A stretch of DNA of 64,000 bases, from positions 4,402,001-4,466,000 of the forward strand of contig NC_091054.1 of assembly GCF_963966145.1 (NCBI RefSeq). Reading direction: 5' to 3'. Made by a program: the position numbers and the translations under genes. Below, piece by piece: positions 27,929 to 39,546 of this stretch. Under the pieces are notes generated by a model, which had not been told where the DNA came from, made no database searches, and was given only the letters and a program-made list of their open reading frames with translations. How positions within the stretch are numbered: position 1 is the stretch's first letter; the number at the start of each line of letters is the position of its first letter. The stretch comes from Tenebrio molitor. Its lineage: Eukaryota > Arthropoda > Insecta > Coleoptera > Tenebrionidae.

Positions 27929-30900
27929 CTACAAATCATCGGCAGTTATCAAGTGACTTAACGAATGCTTCACGACGATACTTTCATTAACTATCATTAT
28001 CACATGTTTCCCGCAAGGGATATATTCACATTCATTTGGTACTTCTTCTACAATCAGTTGGCCAGTTTGAGCGTTCCAGCACAAAATGCCTTGAGAATAA
28101 TACGCAATCAAGATTCCGTTTTCTATGTACACTCCTTTCAAGCTAAAAAAAAAAACGAAATCACACGTGTTCGTTCGCGTTTTGTTAAAAACAAACCGGT
28201 CAAATCCAGGTACTGGGTTGTAATTTTGCAGCTTCTTCCACGAATGGTTCATGCCGTTGATGGCGATAAGCCTCAACTCCTGGTCCACGCATTCTTGAAT
28301 GGTGAAGAGAAAACCCTACAGTTTCAAGAATTAGACGACGTCGAAACCGGTATCGAAAGCATTAGAAGTCTACGTCATATTTTGTACCGGTAGAGCGAGG
28401 CACTGGGTCATTCTTTAATTGGTTCGTTTAAAAATTAAGCCAAATCCGCAATTTAGAAATAACAAGTTCTATGAATACGATGAAACGAAAGAATCTATCA
28501 AATTAGTTCCTGCTTTCGCCACTGGCGCTGCGTAAAATCTACACTTCATCTTGCCGGAAGCTTCAGGACACCGCATCTCCTTCGTGCGTGATGCGTAAAA
28601 ATCTGGTGATAAATTTTAACAACTAAGACTAATTGTGCGATGTTTTCCATTTCCTCTTCCTGTTGTAGCTAGTCCTTGGCGTATTGACGTTGGCAGATCT
28701 AAGCAATTGTTGACAGAAAGGTGATAAAATAAAATCGAACGATTTTTATATTGACAGGTGTTGACTGGCATGCTGAAGAGGAGCTCGATCCCTTTGATTA
28801 ATTGCCAATCGATCGGAGCTTAGCAAAGAAGTAAACAAAATCGATCATCAAGAGTACTCACCCTGTCGCACTTGACCCAAAGTGTTGACAAAGGGGATTT
28901 AATATTCGACAGTTCCACTGTGGCCACGATGTAGCCGTATTCGATGTTCCACAAGGTGATTTTGTTCTCGCCGCAGCCCATTACCAGATTATCGCAATCT
29001 TAAATCAATAATTATTACCGCATCAGGACCGCACACACTTTAAACTACTAACATCAATTATTATTATACAGGCTGTAATCAAAATACACGGAAAAATATG
29101 CGGTTTATGAAAAACGTAAGAATACGTGAACTAATGGGATGGCAATTTACAAGAATAAATTGGGGACACGCAACTATCTTGGTTTTATAGTAGAAATTAA
29201 AAAGCAATATGTAGTAAAGAAAAAGCGAACTTTCGCTTTTGACACGCTTCATAAGGAGGTAATGTTCATACACTTTTTGTATGACAAAAAAGGATCTTTT
29301 TATCGGAGGTTATTAATTGCAGCTCGACAAACGGTGCACTAAGCAGTGTATTTGTTATTAAATCGTTTAAAATGCCAAATTCTGATACACGCGTACAGTG
29401 TGGAGGGAGCCAATGTGACTGAAGCGCAAATACTGTACCGGGAACAGTTTCCAGGCCTAACTGAAAAACATTTACTTCCACGGTGCAACGGTTGAGAGAC
29501 CCAGGAAAGTCCCATCCAAGAACGAAAGATCGTAGCAGAGATCGTTCCCAGATTTTGGAAGCAGTCGAAGCAAATCCTGGAACAAGTACGCGAAGGCTAC
29601 TCGTAGCATTCCAGGTAGGAGTTTCACACCATGTAGTATGGTGCTCTTTAAAAAACAAGGCTCTCCTCCTTATACTGGGAAAATGTGTAGAACCAGAATT
29701 TTTACGGGTTATTTCATTTACCGAAGAGGCAACATTCACTTTGGCCGCCAAGATTTTTGGATTTAAATCCTTGTGATTTTTTTTTATGGGGGCATTTAAA
29801 ACAGCTGGCCTATATCCAGCCGACAAATTCGGTAGAAAAACTGCACGAGTCGTGGCATCTAGTGCCCCAATTCGGGAAAATCGTGAAGTTTTTTCAATGG
29901 CGCGGAGGGCACAGGTGTGTATCACGCATCAAGGACACTTTCAGCATTTGCTGTGAATAAGGAAGAGTAAAAAAACTGCTTTGTACGTTTTTTCGACACA
30001 ATTCAATGTCAGTGTCAATTTTCTTGTGTGATAATCGCTTTCGTTGTGCTTTTTTACCATTTGACTTTCATTAGCGTCGCCCACGGGCCGGAATGAGGTG
30101 AATTTTGAAATTCGCAACTACAGCCGGTGCAAATCGTCTTCAAATGTCTTGGTGGTTTACGGCTTAAATATTTCCCCGTATTTTGATTACACTCTGGATG
30201 CTGCATGTTAAAACTCGCCTGCGGCTCTTGGGACAATTTTCACGTCGCCTGCAATAATCATTCACTTTTTGCACTTGTTGCATAATAGTTATTTATGCAA
30301 CACGTGCAAAAAGCGAATGATTATTGCACGCGACGTGAAAATTGTCCCAAGAGCCGCAGGCGAGTGGGACAACAGGTCAAGTGCAGTAACACTTTTTGCA
30401 CGTGTTGCATACAACATTTTTTCTACGATCGAACAAAAAAACGAGAAAAAAACAACTATAAACAACAGTTCAGTCCTGTGTGTTGTGTGTGAAAAATGCA
30501 ATAAACACTCACTTTTTGCACGATCGTAGACAGACTGTTGACAGATGCGTGCAATAAAGACTTTATTGCACTAGTGCAATTAAGAGGCACTTTTTACACT
30601 AAAAACAATGCAATGAACACTCACTTTTTGCACGATTGTAGAAAAAAAAAACAAACATTGAAACTATTGTTCATCGACTTCAAATTGATAACGTTGGGTG
30701 AAAAAAGAAGTGTTTTTTTTTTGTTCGCTCCTAAATAAATACCGGATGACTTTAAATGACTGCAATTATTTTTGTAGGGTTGGCAACACATTTACGATTT
30801 TAGGTTGGTACACTTAACTGTTAAATTCAAATGACAGTTCAAAAGTCAAAATAAATCAAAATTGTGATTATCTTGATTTATTAATTTGCAAAAATCTTAA

Positions 30901-33900
30901 CCTACAAAGCGAATCAACAGAGACAATTCTTTGACAAATGACTAGGCGTACCAATTATTCGGAAGCGACAACTAAATTTTCTCACAATCACCCGGTACAA
31001 TATCTATTGATTTAAAAAAACCTCATATTTAACCATTTATTAACACGCCTTACATTTTTTCGTTGCTCAAAGAAGATTGTAGCCAAAAAATTATTAGACC
31101 GGGTGGAAAAAAACTCCGACAGTACAATTAACCGCACCACTCCGGAAAAAAACAGATTCACATAGACAAACCTTACTCGATGGCCGCTTATTGTGCAACA
31201 TAGGAAAGGTAAGGGGACGTGAGTTTTCTTGAACGGAAACTTGTTTCCAAATAATGACCACCGACTGGCCTACCGAGAACTGTTTCATTTTATTATCTGC
31301 ACACAAGTATCCTCTGTTTTGCACAATATCCTTATTTACAATTTCTATTATTGGGAAGATTATTTTCAATTGGCTCAAACAATCGATACGGCTTAGCAGA
31401 ATCTGCGGTGTTTGACTAACCGCCAGTGTTACAACTTGTTTCAACATGGGAATGTAAATGGACATGAACTTGCACAGCTAACGCAAATACAATTCAGTCG
31501 TCTTGTTGACCATAAAAAAACAAAAATTGATTCGGAAGAGAACAAATAACAATTAATTAAACGAAATTATTACTAAAAACTACCGTTCTTAACGTAACTT
31601 ATTCCGTGTCTCGTTTATTTTCAACAATTTAAGGGTTACAAACCGTCTTGATGAAACTGGCGATTGCTGAAATTACCAATTAATATCAAATCATGATAAA
31701 ATCATTCTACAGTTAGCATTTGCATTGTAGCTACCCAATTTTAACAAGAAAAAAAGCCAACAAGAAGATTTCATTGTAATTACTTACGTAAAATAATTAT
31801 TTTTGACAGATCTGACCCACTTACGCCTATTTGACAATTACGCACCAATTTTTGTTTTTCATGGCCGGCTGAGTTTGCAGTTTTTTGACCACATGATGAG
31901 TATTTTTGTGCTGTATTTATTTACTTTTATTTTACTATTCTAATAATATATTTGTTTGATCGTGAGAGCTTCGCCGTAGTTGCACAATGAAATCAACGGC
32001 AACACAAAATGATAAAAACAACCATCTGATTGTTGACAGATGTCAAATTAAATTTGACATTTGGATCGGAACCTACTCGATTTTAAATTGATTTCGCCAG
32101 ACACTTCTTATGGAATTGTTACCTTCAATGTTGTGCAACGAAGAAACGTAGTGCTCCACTGGTTGTATCTCGCTGATGTTCGCAACCGTCTGAAAATCGG
32201 CGGCCAGATGATACGAACGAATCTTCGTCCTCTTGTCGCCCCCTTGCACCGAATGCCAACTCACGATGATCCTCGGATAACACCTCAACACGCAGTACTG
32301 GACGTCATCTGCAAATCTTCACGCCACAATACAATCTCCGTCTCCGCTCTTCTGACTTACCCTTTGATATTTTCCAACTGCAATACCTTCTTGTCCAGAC
32401 CGTTTTGTCGCAACCTCCAGAAGTACACCGTCGCGAAGACATCAGCCACCGGAACTTCCCTGATCTCCGACTTGTGTTCCTTCGTCCACAACTCCACGTA
32501 CGCGACGCTCGTTTCGATGGAAATCACCATCTCCATCGCACCCTTTTGGATGTAGGTGCTGTTCAACGGAATCCGCGGAGTCTGTCCCTTAGGTATCCAC
32601 ATGTTCTGGGCCCCCAGGACGTTACCCAGCGCGCTCTGCGTCCAGAAAGAGACCGAGTTCTGCTGCGCGATCACCAGGTTGTAGTCTTGGTAGAACGCCC
32701 GGAGGACCGCTCCGTCCGCCTTCGAGATGCTGATCGAGTGGTTCAGTTTCTTGTTGTCCGAGCCGGAACCGGAGCTCCAGTTGTGGAGGCCGCAGTTGTT
32801 CAAGTACGATTTGCGCCGGTTGCCGAGGGCCAGGCTCCGGTGCAGCGACTTGGCTTCGACCTCCGTGTTGACTGGAAGAACTTGGAGGTCCGGGATCGGG
32901 ACGGGGCTCACGCTGCTCGTCGTCGACTGGTCGTCGTCGTCGTCGTCGTCCTCTTCGTGGCTGAGTTTCTCGCTGGCGTCCGTGTAGTCGTGATCCGCGA
33001 TGGCGAAACCCGTGACTAGATTCTTCACGGCGTGAGTATTGTTCTCCTTTTCGTCCGAGGTTTTCTTCTCGCCGGACAGGTCGGAAAAGATCTTGTATGC
33101 TTTTTGTACGTCCGCCTCCGGGGTCGCCTGTTTGTTGATCAGGTTTGTTATCGAACTGGAGGCAAGGATTCGGCTCTCGATCACGCTTTTCCTGTGTTCT
33201 TCGCTCATTTTGTCCAGCTCCAGCATGTCGTCGACGAAATTCTTCAGATCGACGTTCTCGTCGTCGGAAGTCGTGTGGACTGATATGATCTCGCATCGGG
33301 GACTCGCGATCTTCTCGGGTTTCTTCGGCTTGTCCTTCCTCGTCTTTTCTTTCATTTGTCTGAACAGTTTTCGTCGAGCTTTCTTCCTCAAATGGCTCTT
33401 TCGCAGAATAAGAGTGTCCAGAGAGATTTCTCTGAGGCGACCCTTGCTTCGCAACGTGTTGATCCGTGTGAAGTTGAATTTACTCTTTTTAAATGTTCGT
33501 TTCAAGCTAAATTTGAACTTTTTACGATTCTCGACCTTCCTCAGACTCGCGCTGGCGCCGTTTTTCGTCGCCTTCAGAGACCCCTTCATAAAATCTCGAA
33601 CCGAATCCTCAAAATCCGTTTCCTCCATGTAAACCTCTTGCGGCGGTAACGGCAAATATTTATTCGGTACCTCACAATCGCTAGTCTTTTGCTTGAAAAG
33701 ACTTCCTATTCTGTTCATTTTCATTTTCAACTCTTTGAACGACTTGAGCGCAGGAAACTGAACATCGCCGCTCGCCTTATCACATTTAGAACAATCTGAA
33801 ACAACATTTTGAGACTCCTTGCTTCTTGACTTGTCTTCAAGCTCTTTCTTCTCGCTGTTCTGCGCTAAATTCTTCACTCTGACCGACCTGCGATACTCGA

Positions 33901-34456
33901 CAAAAAAATTCTCTGGTTTATCATCAGGTTTCATTAACTGCAAGTAACTACAAAGTTCTTTCTTTTGGCTTTCAGGACTCAGGGGGGTATCATAATCAGC
34001 GTTCTTTTGTGCGTTTTTTCCATTATGTCTGTGACATTCCGCGTTATTTTTGCGACTGTCGTTCAAACACGTGTTCTTCTTCGCCTCTTCCATGTACGAA
34101 AACAGCGGCGTGGCTCTAGTGAAGCACGATTTGGGTAGGGTCGTAGTTCGAGTGCTCTTCTCAAAATCATAACGAATGCACGTGGTTTGGTTGTTTTTGT
34201 TATTATCGTCGACGGAATCACAATTTTCATCGTCATACTTACAAGTATTCATCCAGTCTTTAACTTTTTGCGAGAGGTTTGGGGTACTTTCCAACTCGAG
34301 AATCGTTCCATTTTTTTTGGTTAGGTCGTTACTCTCCCAACTGACCGGGACTCGCTGAGTCTCCGAACTTATCGTAACAATAGAGCACGAACCTACCCCA
34401 CGGGGAGTTTCTTTAGTGGATGAACTAGACAACGAGATCACACTGATTTTATCCAT
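27929..34456 (-). CDS. PALB2-like protein with C-terminal beta-propeller
   Basis: Seven exons: 34456-32361, 32316-32123, 31666-31644, 31477-31177, 28998-28862, 28315-28197 and 28142-27929; 1027 aa, in frame throughout. The 23-nt third exon and the weak acceptor at 32316 are the least certain. The first 560 residues are polar and disordered, with basic patches and an Asp run (HEEDDDDDDDQS, about 470-480). From about residue 590 the rest is WD-like. The last 170 residues follow the order of the human PALB2 propeller end: an ITLWNIEYG blade, then GFLF near LRLIAIN, then GILCWNAQTGQL. PALB2 recruits BRCA2 and RAD51 to DNA breaks. The human N-terminal coiled coil is not recognised here. Another WD40 scaffold remains possible. 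Confidence 0.6.
29355..29960 (+). pseudogene. Decayed Tc/mariner-type transposase in a PALB2-like intron
   Basis: Fragments in several frames look like an insect DUF4817/Tc-type transposase. There is an N-terminal helix region (EGANVTEAQILYREQFPG near 29420), then RLRDPGKSHPRTKDRSR and an HTH stretch ending STRRLLVAFQVGVSHHVVW (29490-29640), and a C-terminal DLNPCDFFLWGHLKQLAYIQP (29758-29820). Much of the catalytic core is missing. Frameshifts and stops make it dead. Clear termini were not found. Confidence 0.75.
30214..30364. repeat. Large near-perfect palindrome, 72-bp arms
   Basis: The left arm 30214-30285 and right arm 30293-30364 are reverse complements at 69 of 72 positions, around a 7-nt loop (TAGTTAT). 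The outer end begins CTCGCCTGCGGCTCTTGGGA. It lies in the 2.2-kb intron of the PALB2-like gene. Confidence 0.9.
30365..30650. repeat. Cluster of TTTTTGCAC repeats beside the palindrome
   Basis: The motif ACACTTTTTGCACG or ACTCACTTTTTGCACGAT occurs at about 30389, 30508 and 30620, each followed by a variant of ATCGTAGA or GTTGCATA, with GCACTAGTGC near 30569. The same core is inside both palindrome arms. It looks like a degenerate hairpin-rich repeat family. Confidence 0.6.
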
Positions 34457-35031
34457 CGCAAAAACAAGTTTATTATTAGATTAATTTAGTAGTGTTGCAC
34501 GGCACTGCCTCCCCTTGGGCTGCATCGTTAAAGCACATTTTCGACCAAGCGACATGTTTGTTTTGGAGGGACGCTGAAAAACAACCCCCCGAATCTGTCA
34601 AAATACTTAAAAAGCCCCGAGACGGCTTGTTGGTTCACTTCTTGTTATTTCGAACGATCTCAACGCCACCTACAGACAAACCACAAAACACAAACAGGGT
34701 TTGATGTCGGTAAAACAGGAATCGACAAAGAAAAACTACAGTCAGTTATGTAAGAAATGTTTTTAAAATTTTTGTGTCTCGAAATAGAATTTCGCAAAGA
34801 CAATTGAATAGAGGTAAAAAACGTGAGCGACGAATGTTTTGCCAGAAAAATAATGTAATTTTAAAACGACGTCAAGGTCAAAAAATCAATGCGCCCTCAA
34901 AATATGTTCAATGAATCTTGTCTCACTGCACAGGGCTGCGTCCTTCAATTTTAGAAAAAGGATTTATTTTTTAATTAAAAATGTGTTTATTGTGTTGAAT
35001 CTATCGGGTGATTCAAAATGCTTGTGGCTCC
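34457..35031. other. Upstream of the PALB2-like gene
   Basis: No gene seen. TGTCAAAA near 34597 is one of several TTTGACA-type motifs close to gene starts in this window. Confidence 0.4.
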
Positions 35032-35482
35032 GGGTGATTTCCGGTTCGGTTCCGGGTGGGCTCCGGGTGGTTTCCAGGTCGGTTCCGGGTGGGCTCCGGG
35101 TGGTTTCCAGGTCGGCTCCGGGTGCTTTCCGGGTGAGCTCCGAGGCGGTTCCGGATGGTATCCGGGTAGGCTCCAGGTGGGTTCCGGGTCGGCTCCGGGT
35201 GCTTTCCGGGTGGGCTCCGGGGGGGTTCCCGGTCGGCTCCAGGTGCCTTCCGGGTAGTTTCCGGGTCGGCTCCGGGTGGTTTGCGGGTCGGCCCCGGGTT
35301 GTTTCCAGGTCGGCCCCGGGTTGGTTGCAGGTCGGCTCCGGGTGCTTTCCAGCTAGGCTCCGGGTCGGCTCCGGGTGCTTTCCGGGGGGCTCCAGGTCAG
35401 CTCTGGGTAGTTTCCGGGCCGGCTCCGGGTGGTTTTTCCGGTTCGACTCCGGGTGATTTCCGGGTCGGTTCCAGGTGGACTC
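35032..35482. repeat. 11-bp minisatellite, about 41 units
   Basis: The tract is built of 11-bp units of the type GGGTSGGYTCC or GGGTGSTTTCC in near-perfect phase over 451 bp, alternating to make 22- and 33-bp supra-units. One unit is short by one base and one is longer. It is strongly G+C-rich against A+T-rich surroundings. Because units lack stop codons, the tract is open in frame and makes long Gly/Pro-rich ORFs that are unlikely to be genes. Confidence 0.9.
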
Positions 35483-35501
35483 CGGAGAGACTAGTATATT
35501 A

Positions 35502-35823
35502 TACAGGATTATTATAAATGATTGTAGTCGCAGCAGGCCATGCTTATGTTATGACATTTTTGCTGCTTTTATGTGAATTGTCAATGTCATTTTTTAGGTG
35601 AAAAGTGCGGTGATGAGGATTTTATTTATTTATTTTTTTAATTAACGATTGAATCCAAAAACATTGAGTTGTTTTGCATCCAATTTAACTCTTGTGTGTG
35701 AACGGTGTGTACCTACTCACTTATTCACTTCATTTTGATGTTTTTTATGCGGAGCGGCAACCATAAATTTTACATTCAGTTTTTACGCCTACTCGGACTA
35801 CAATCATTTATAATAATCCTGTA
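35502..35823. mobile_element. MITE with 28-bp perfect inverted repeats
   Basis: TACAGGATTATTATAAATGA and eight more bases (35502-35529) are mirrored exactly at 35796-35823. The body is about 266 bp, A+T-rich, no ORF. The terminal sequence resembles that of the element at 55343-55572. It abuts the minisatellite. Confidence 0.85.
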
Positions 35824-36266
35824 TATTAAAATAAACATAAAAAGTTAATTGAAAAGTGATGGAACAACATTTGAAGAACAGATTTTATGTTCATTTGGTT
35901 ATAGTATTTAGTATTCGATCCTACACAAATTTTAAATTTGTCGCTGAAAGAAGGGTATTTTTTAAATACTAAACATCTTGCAAATATTATTATATCCATA
36001 AAGAAGTCCTCATGTTTTGTCAATAATTCCTGTCACTCCTGTCGCAGAGTTGTTTAGTGTCATCGGTAATTTACATTTCTAGGGTTGGTAACACGAGTAA
36101 CCAAACGAAAACAAAATTGCAAATGGCCGTTGACTGTCGACTTCAGAAAGTACAGAAGTTGATTAACAAGTCGATCGGTTTTGCTTAAATAACACCGTGT
36201 TTTCTTTAAGTTGGCAGTTAAAAGGGTGATACGTTTATTGTGTGGTGTGTGTGTTTAAACTCCAAA

Positions 36267-37007
36267 ATGGATGAATTACAAAATTATCGTCTACAACTGC
36301 AACAAGTTGAAGCTGCCCTTTTGAGTGACCCTGATAACAAGGAACTCCAAAAATTAAAAGTAGACTTGGACGAAGTGATCGAGTTGTCTTTAGACTTGAA
36401 GAATAAAGCAGAAGAAGCGGCGAACCAACCAGAATATACGGAACCAGTTGGTGTAGCTGAAGAAGATGAAATCACAAAATCCTTGCTGGCAGTAGAACAG
36501 TTTGTTGCAAGGAACAAAACAAAGAAAATTTGGCGGTTGGGCGACATCTGTCTAGCAAAGTGGAGTGACAACGGACAATATTACGAAGCCAGAATCGACG
36601 CGATCCATCCGGATGGGCAGGTAAATGTCACATTTGAAGCATATAAAAACCGCGGGGTTACTACCTTAGCGGAACTTAAAGAATTCACAGGGGCAAAACG
36701 TGTCTTAACAGAGGCTGAAAGACTAAAACGCGTTAAAATGATGAACAATCGCGAATATCTCAAGAAGAAGAAACTGAAAAAACAGCAGAGATTCAAAGAA
36801 CTAGAAGAAGAGAGAGAAACTGAAAAAAATAAGTGGCTGGCGTTTACCAGCAAAGCCACCAAAACGAAAAAGAGTGGACTCAAAAACAAGAGCATTTTCG
36901 CGTCGCCCGAATCCGTCAACGGACGCGTAGGAATCGGTACCTGCGGCATAAGTGGCAAACCAATGACCGAGTTCACCACTGCTGAGAAATGGAGGAAAGG
37001 AGTCTAA
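36267..37007 (+). CDS. SMNDC1: SMNDC1/SPF30 splicing factor
   Basis: Intronless 246-aa protein. It has an N-terminal helical region (MDELQNYRLQLQQVEAAL), a Tudor domain at about residues 89-142 (GDICLAKWSDNGQYYEARID, then VTFEAYKNRG) whose aromatic cage binds symmetrically dimethylated arginine, and a Lys-rich C-terminus ending with the conserved VGIGTCGISGKPMTEF. SPF30 is required for tri-snRNP addition during spliceosome assembly in the nucleus. An upstream in-frame TTG is not a start; ATG is at 36267. AATAAA at 37120. Convergent with the Rab6-like gene, stops 150 bp apart. Confidence 0.97.
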   Translation: MDELQNYRLQLQQVEAALLSDPDNKELQKLKVDLDEVIELSLDLKNKAEEAANQPEYTEPVGVAEEDEITKSLLAVEQFVARNKTKKIWRLGDICLAKWSDNGQYYEARIDAIHPDGQVNVTFEAYKNRGVTTLAELKEFTGAKRVLTEAERLKRVKMMNNREYLKKKKLKKQQRFKELEEERETEKNKWLAFTSKATKTKKSGLKNKSIFASPESVNGRVGIGTCGISGKPMTEFTTAEKWRKGV

Positions 37008-37157
37008 TTCATTTGGTTCCAAGACGAGAATATTCAATCCTGTTTAGGTTTTATTGACCCACCTTGTTTTTTTTTTTTTTTTTTGTAATTTAATTAGTTT
37101 ATAATTGGCTGTAAATACAAATAAATGTTTCTACCAAACTTAACTTACTTTTTATTA

Positions 37158-37787
37158 TCAACACCAACAACTCTTATCGATGGGATATAGATTGTTTTTT
37201 TCTAAATTAATCTCCTGCAGTTCAGTGAAATCATTTTTGGGTTCATCACTGATCACCAAAACCTCCGCAATTTTCTTAAACAACAGTTTAATGTTAAGAC
37301 CGACTTTCGCACTGGTCTCCACAAAAGTCACGTTCAACTCTTTCGCTTTTTCTTCACCATCTTCGCGCGAAACTTGCCTCAAATCCGCCAAATCCACTTT
37401 ATTTCCTACCAAGAAAACAATCACGGCGTCGCCGCGCTCGATTCTCACGTCGTTTATCCACTTTGTTGTCTGGTGGAACGACTCCTGGTTAGTGACATCA
37501 TACACCACCACCGCTACCGAAGAATCTCGGATGTACGCGGGGATCAAAGAACGGAAGCGCTCTTGTCCGGCGGTGTCCCACAATTGCAGTCGCACGGTCT
37601 TATCAGACAAGTACATAGTTTTTGATAAGAAGTCTATACCTACAGTTGCTTGATAGGCCGTATCGAAACTGTCGTACATGAATTTTGTTATAATAGAGGT
37701 TTTGCCGACGCTCTGCTCACCCAAAAACACCAACTTGTACTTTTGCAAGCTGGGATTGTAGTCTTGCGAAATCGAAAACTTCGTCAT
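37158..37787 (-). CDS. Rab6-like small GTPase, intronless
   Basis: 209 aa. P-loop GEQSVGKT at 23-30, DTAGQE at 71-76, NKVD at 129-132, ETSAK at 157-161 and a C-terminal CWC for double geranylgeranylation. The effector and switch region (YQATVGIDFLSKTMYL) is Rab6-type, but several positions and the tail differ from typical Rab6 proteins. Rab6 controls Golgi-to-ER and Golgi-to-plasma-membrane carriers. No intron interrupts the frame, so this may be a retrogene paralogue. An AATAAA starts two bases after the TGA. The ATG at 37787 matches the family length; the open frame continues upstream without an ATG. Confidence 0.93.
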   Translation of the reverse strand: MTKFSISQDYNPSLQKYKLVFLGEQSVGKTSIITKFMYDSFDTAYQATVGIDFLSKTMYLSDKTVRLQLWDTAGQERFRSLIPAYIRDSSVAVVVYDVTNQESFHQTTKWINDVRIERGDAVIVFLVGNKVDLADLRQVSREDGEEKAKELNVTFVETSAKVGLNIKLLFKKIAEVLVISDEPKNDFTELQEINLEKNNLYPIDKSCWC

Positions 37788-38585
37788 TTTGGTTTTTGGC
37801 CCAACTTTCACGCCACCTGTCAAAAGTGCAAAAACAAATGAAAACCCACAGACGGCCGTGATTTTTGTCCAACAAACGTGAAAACGTAAAACTCGACAAA
37901 GAAATATAAATTATGTAATACACAAATTAATTATAACGGTATCTATCAATTTTCTTTTAAATAAATTTTATCTTCATCTATTTTTGACATAGTTCTATAA
38001 TTATGCTAATCCTATTCATTAACAAATAGTTTTCACATCAATTTTACAGACAGGGTGTTTTACCCCGTCGGAAAAATCTATCAATATTGGAAATTGATTA
38101 AAAACTTGTTCAATGGGTTAATTTCTAGAATCATTAAATTTGAATTGTTGTACTGAACAGACCCATCTACATGAAACAGGGCAAATGTTCTGAGGGGGAC
38201 CTTATAAATTTTGCACATTTTGAGTTACCTTGAAAATCAGGTTGATTTCCTTAAAAAAGTGAAGTGTACTTAAGGTGCTCATATACTACTTTTCATAGAC
38301 TACTTATTCCCTCAATTTAATGGTGGTCATGTTGAAATATAATTTAAAAAACTTGTGTAATAAAAAATGTGGACTTACAGTGCATTTTCGTTAATTTACA
38401 TAAGTTTATCACTTATTCTATTACAAAACGCATTTTTTTTACGCTAAGAATCACAAATGTCAAAAAAAAAAACAAAACAATATGTAACCAACTATGTTTT
38501 AATATCACTGCATAAATGGTGCCACTAGTGCCACCACAAATAAAATAAAGTATTTACATTGTTCCTATCCTATCCATATTAATGA
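37788..38585. other. Intergenic between Rab6-like gene and NFU1
   Basis: A+T-rich. No gene or repeat structure recognised. A TGTCAAAAG motif lies just upstream of the Rab6-like ATG, near 37818. Confidence 0.4.
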
Positions 38586-39546
38586 TTATTCTTTATTCTC
38601 AGACTTCAATCTAGCTTCAAACCTCCTTAAATGTTGTTCAGACACAAGATCAACTTCATCTTGCACCTGCTCAACTCCCAGTACTTCAGGTATGTAAAAC
38701 TGAAGCATATTTTGTACCCCATTTTTCAAAGTGACAATAGAACTGGGACAACTAGTGCAAGCGCCTTGCAATTTCAGCTTGACAATACCATCATCATACC
38801 CAATAAAGATTATATCACCTATAACAAAAAATAGAAAACTGTAAAAACTCTCTAGTTCTTTTATTAGCTTCACCAAGATAAATTACCTCCATCTTCTTGG
38901 ACAGTTGGGCGAATTCTTGTATCCAACAATTCTTTAATCATTTGGACAATTTCACTATCATCTTCATTGATTTCTGCCCAAAAAATAAACTTTTAATAAT
39001 CATACAAATCAAAACGTGAACTTTATTACGTGTGTCTGAATTTGGAGTCGCGTCTGTCAAAACTGGCAACCCGCTAGCGAAAAAATCCATAATTGTGGCA
39101 AAAATTTCAGGTTTGATTATTTTCCACTCGACGTCGTCGTCGGTTTTTGTTACGGTAATAAAGTCGGGCCCCAAAAAGACACTTTTGACGCCGTCTATCC
39201 TAAATAATAGTTTACCCAGCGGCGAACAAAATGCTGCTTGTCCAGTGGGAAAATCCATGGTTTGCCCTTCTTCCAAAACTTTGACTCCTGGCAAAAATTT
39301 CAAACTGTTTGGATTGGGAGTGTCCTGTGTTTGTACAAACATCGACAACTGTGAGGTGGTACTGATCGCACGAGCGGTACCCACAATTGCAGGCGACGGG
39401 GCCCAATTCGGCACCCTACAAAAACAAACCGACATAACCTCAACTTTTTCAACTTATTGCACTGTTACTCACTTTTGCAGAGTAGGTGCCAGTTTTTTGC
39501 CCAAGGGGGGCAGTTTGCACAACACTCGAAATGAATTGCGCCACAT
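38586..39546 (-). CDS. NFU1: NFU1 mitochondrial iron-sulfur scaffold
   Basis: Four exons: 39546-39473, 39415-39030, 38973-38887 and 38818-38586; 259 aa. A basic, acid-free N-terminus (MWRNSFRVLCKLPPLGKKLA) fits a mitochondrial presequence. The Nfu N-domain starts MFVQTQDTPNPNSLKFLPG (about 50). The C-terminal NifU-like domain carries the cluster-binding CTSC at 203-206 within LQGACTSCPSSI. NFU1 delivers 4Fe-4S clusters to lipoyl synthase and respiratory complex targets in the mitochondrial matrix. Its length is close to that of the human protein. Phases agree at all junctions. Confidence 0.97.

Noticed and set aside
28316..28861. Extra exon of the PALB2-like gene (reads LLFSMPVNTC)
   Set aside because: Joining 28862 directly to 28315 keeps the frame and gives the GFLF continuation expected for the propeller; the extra piece has weak splice sites and no good exit donor.
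32405..33649. Long + strand ORFs at 32405-33019 and 33039-33632
   Set aside because: They are antisense shadows of the large first exon of the PALB2-like gene.
35032..35482. CRISPR-like regular array
   Set aside because: The units are contiguous 11-mers without spacers, in an animal genome.
34911..35517. Long Gly/Pro-rich open frames over the minisatellite
   Set aside because: They exist only because the 11-bp repeat lacks stop codons in frame; several frames are open and no start or splice context is convincing.
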